Part shown: piece after piece, positions 17,279 through 18,204 of the stretch
How the letters are laid out: the number at the start of each line of letters is the position of its first letter
How positions within the stretch are numbered: the first letter of the stretch is position 1
Source of the DNA: JAWKSY01 sp041402125
Lineage (GTDB): Bacteria > Planctomycetota > GCA-002687715 > DRQF01
DNA: 18,204 bases
Direction: 5' to 3'
NCBI GenBank assembly: GCA_041402125.1
Contig: JAWKSY010000031.1
Coordinates: 1 to 18,204, forward strand
Position numbers and translations under genes: made by a program
The notes under the pieces: model-generated
What the model saw: only the letters and a program-made list of their open reading frames with translations
The model's database searches: none
Told to the model about the DNA's origin: nothing

Positions 17279-18204
17279 CCCTCGATCTCCTCGAAGAAGG
17301 CCCGCGCGGCGCGGGCGTAGAAGTCGGCGCCGGCGATGATCTCCGACTCGAGCACGAACTCGTCCGCGGTGTGGGAGCGCTCGCTCCGCCCGGGGCCGCA
17401 CTTCACGACGGGCACGCCCCGCAGGAAGACCATGTCGCTCATCGTCGGCGAACCGTACACGCGGGCCTCCGGGCGCACGCGCCGCGCGGCGCGGACGATC
17501 GCGGCGTCCTCCGGCGTGAAGCTCGCCTCGAGCCGCGAGGAGCGGATCCGGAGGTCGCCGCCGACCGCGTCCCGGAGCCGCGCGACGAGCGCCTCGTGCC
17601 CCTCGCCCGGCACCGAGCGGACGTCGATCACCGCCCGCGCCTCGGCCGGGACGCGGTTCTTCGCCTCCCCCGCCGCGAGGACGGTCGGCGTGATGCGGGT
17701 GCGCCCGAGATCGGGGTGCTCGGGGCCGCGGTCGACGGCCTCCAGCGCGATCAGATCGCGCGCGAGATCGACGATGGGGTTCCCCTCGCCCGGATGGGCG
17801 GCGTGGCGCGGGGCGCCCTCGCGCACGAGTTCGAGGATCATCAGCCCCTTCTGCGCCGTCGCGAGGTCGAGCCCGGTCGGCTCGCCGACGAAGGCGGCGT
17901 CGATCCGCTCGCCGCGCGCCGCCAGGTGCGGGAGCACGATCTCGGTGCCGCGACCGCCGGTCTCCTCGTCGGCCACGAGCGCGACGACGAGGCGACGCTT
18001 CGCCCGCCCGGGATCGAAGGCGGCGATCGTCGCCATCATCGCGGCGACCGAGGCCTTGGCGTCGTTCGAGCCGAGGCCGTAGACGCGGCCGTCCTCGCGG
18101 TCGACGTGGTGGGGCTCCCGCGTCCAGCCCGCCCCGGGCGGGACGGTGTCGAGGTGGCTGTCGAGGAGCAGCGTCGGCGCGTCCTCCGGCCCGACCCTCG
18201 CGAT
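17275..18204 (-). CDS. argE: M20 family deacylase, probably acyl-citrulline or acyl-ornithine deacylase, start outside the window
   Basis: A metal-dependent amidohydrolase open through the right edge; at least 309 residues are visible. Metal-site motifs of the M20 family are present: LLLDSHLDTVPP (His and Asp ligands), YGLGSNDAKASV with the bridging Asp, ADEETGGRGTE with the Glu-Glu pair (catalytic base and ligand), VGEPTGLDLATAQKGLM, and a late CGPGRSERSHTADE with the final His ligand. GLGSND and KxGPGRSxRSHTAxE resemble, from memory, the Bacteroidetes ArgE' enzymes that remove the acyl group from N-acyl-citrulline rather than from ornithine. The 4-base overlap with argH supports a role in arginine synthesis. 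Substrate choice, and exclusion of DapE or LysK, cannot be settled from sequence alone; the gene symbol is therefore provisional. Confidence 0.8.
   Translation of the reverse strand: MARVGPEDAPTLLLDSHLDTVPPGAGWTREPHHVDREDGRVYGLGSNDAKASVAAMMATIAAFDPGRAKRRLVVALVADEETGGRGTEIVLPHLAARGERIDAAFVGEPTGLDLATAQKGLMILELVREGAPRHAAHPGEGNPIVDLARDLIALEAVDRGPEHPDLGRTRITPTVLAAGEAKNRVPAEARAVIDVRSVPGEGHEALVARLRDAVGGDLRIRSSRLEASFTPEDAAIVRAARRVRPEARVYGSPTMSDMVFLRGVPVVKCGPGRSERSHTADEFVLESEIIAGADFYARAARAFFEEIEG

Noticed and set aside
13556..17320. Long plus-strand open frames opposite yyaL and argH
   Set aside because: Same reason: antisense to recognisable families, low-complexity protein, no ribosome site.

Overview
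This is a very GC-rich, gene-dense bacterial window with short intergenic gaps. Long open frames antisense to real genes are a side effect of the base composition. The style suggests Planctomycetota or a related lineage: a Tat-exported Gfo/Idh/MocA oxidoreductase, secreted helical-repeat proteins, and sulfatase-fold proteins fused to HEAT repeats. This is inferred from gene content; there is no rRNA or marker gene. No tRNA, rRNA, CRISPR, insertion sequence or phage gene was seen.

Left part (1-5549). The window opens inside an RNHCP zinc-ribbon gene (+). It converges on a helical protein (-) resembling the region behind the zinc finger in SWIM proteins. A 9-bp hairpin with a GCGA loop lies in the gap between them. 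Next come a secreted helical-repeat protein and a Tat-exported Gfo/Idh/MocA oxidoreductase (both +, probably one transcript). The oxidoreductase converges on mazG (-) with a 4-bp gap.

Middle part (5550-13875). Two very different sulfatase-fold + HEAT proteins converge tail to tail. The + gene is a secreted, apparently catalytically dead pseudoenzyme. The - gene is an 1171-residue membrane-anchored protein whose metal-binding residues are kept but which lacks the Cys/Ser-x-Pro-x-Arg sulfatase signature. Their stop codons abut inside a perfect 12-bp palindrome. The membrane enzyme is translationally coupled (ATGA overlap) to an upstream lipoprotein with repeated GG-x-x-RDFWR-type propeller motifs. 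This lipoprotein / membrane hydrolase pair, possibly with the secreted pseudoenzyme, is the best candidate here for an undescribed surface system.

Right part (13876-18204). On the minus strand, in transcription order, are an M20 deacylase (truncated by the window edge), argH (ATGA-coupled to it) and a YyaL-type thioredoxin-fold protein. The M20 and ArgH sequences look like the Bacteroidetes-type arginine enzymes, where the M20 protein deacylates acyl-citrulline. Between about 15780 and 16300, both argH and yyaL carry about a dozen small indels that break frame, while the implied protein stays conserved. This looks like a local sequencing or assembly fault rather than gene decay.
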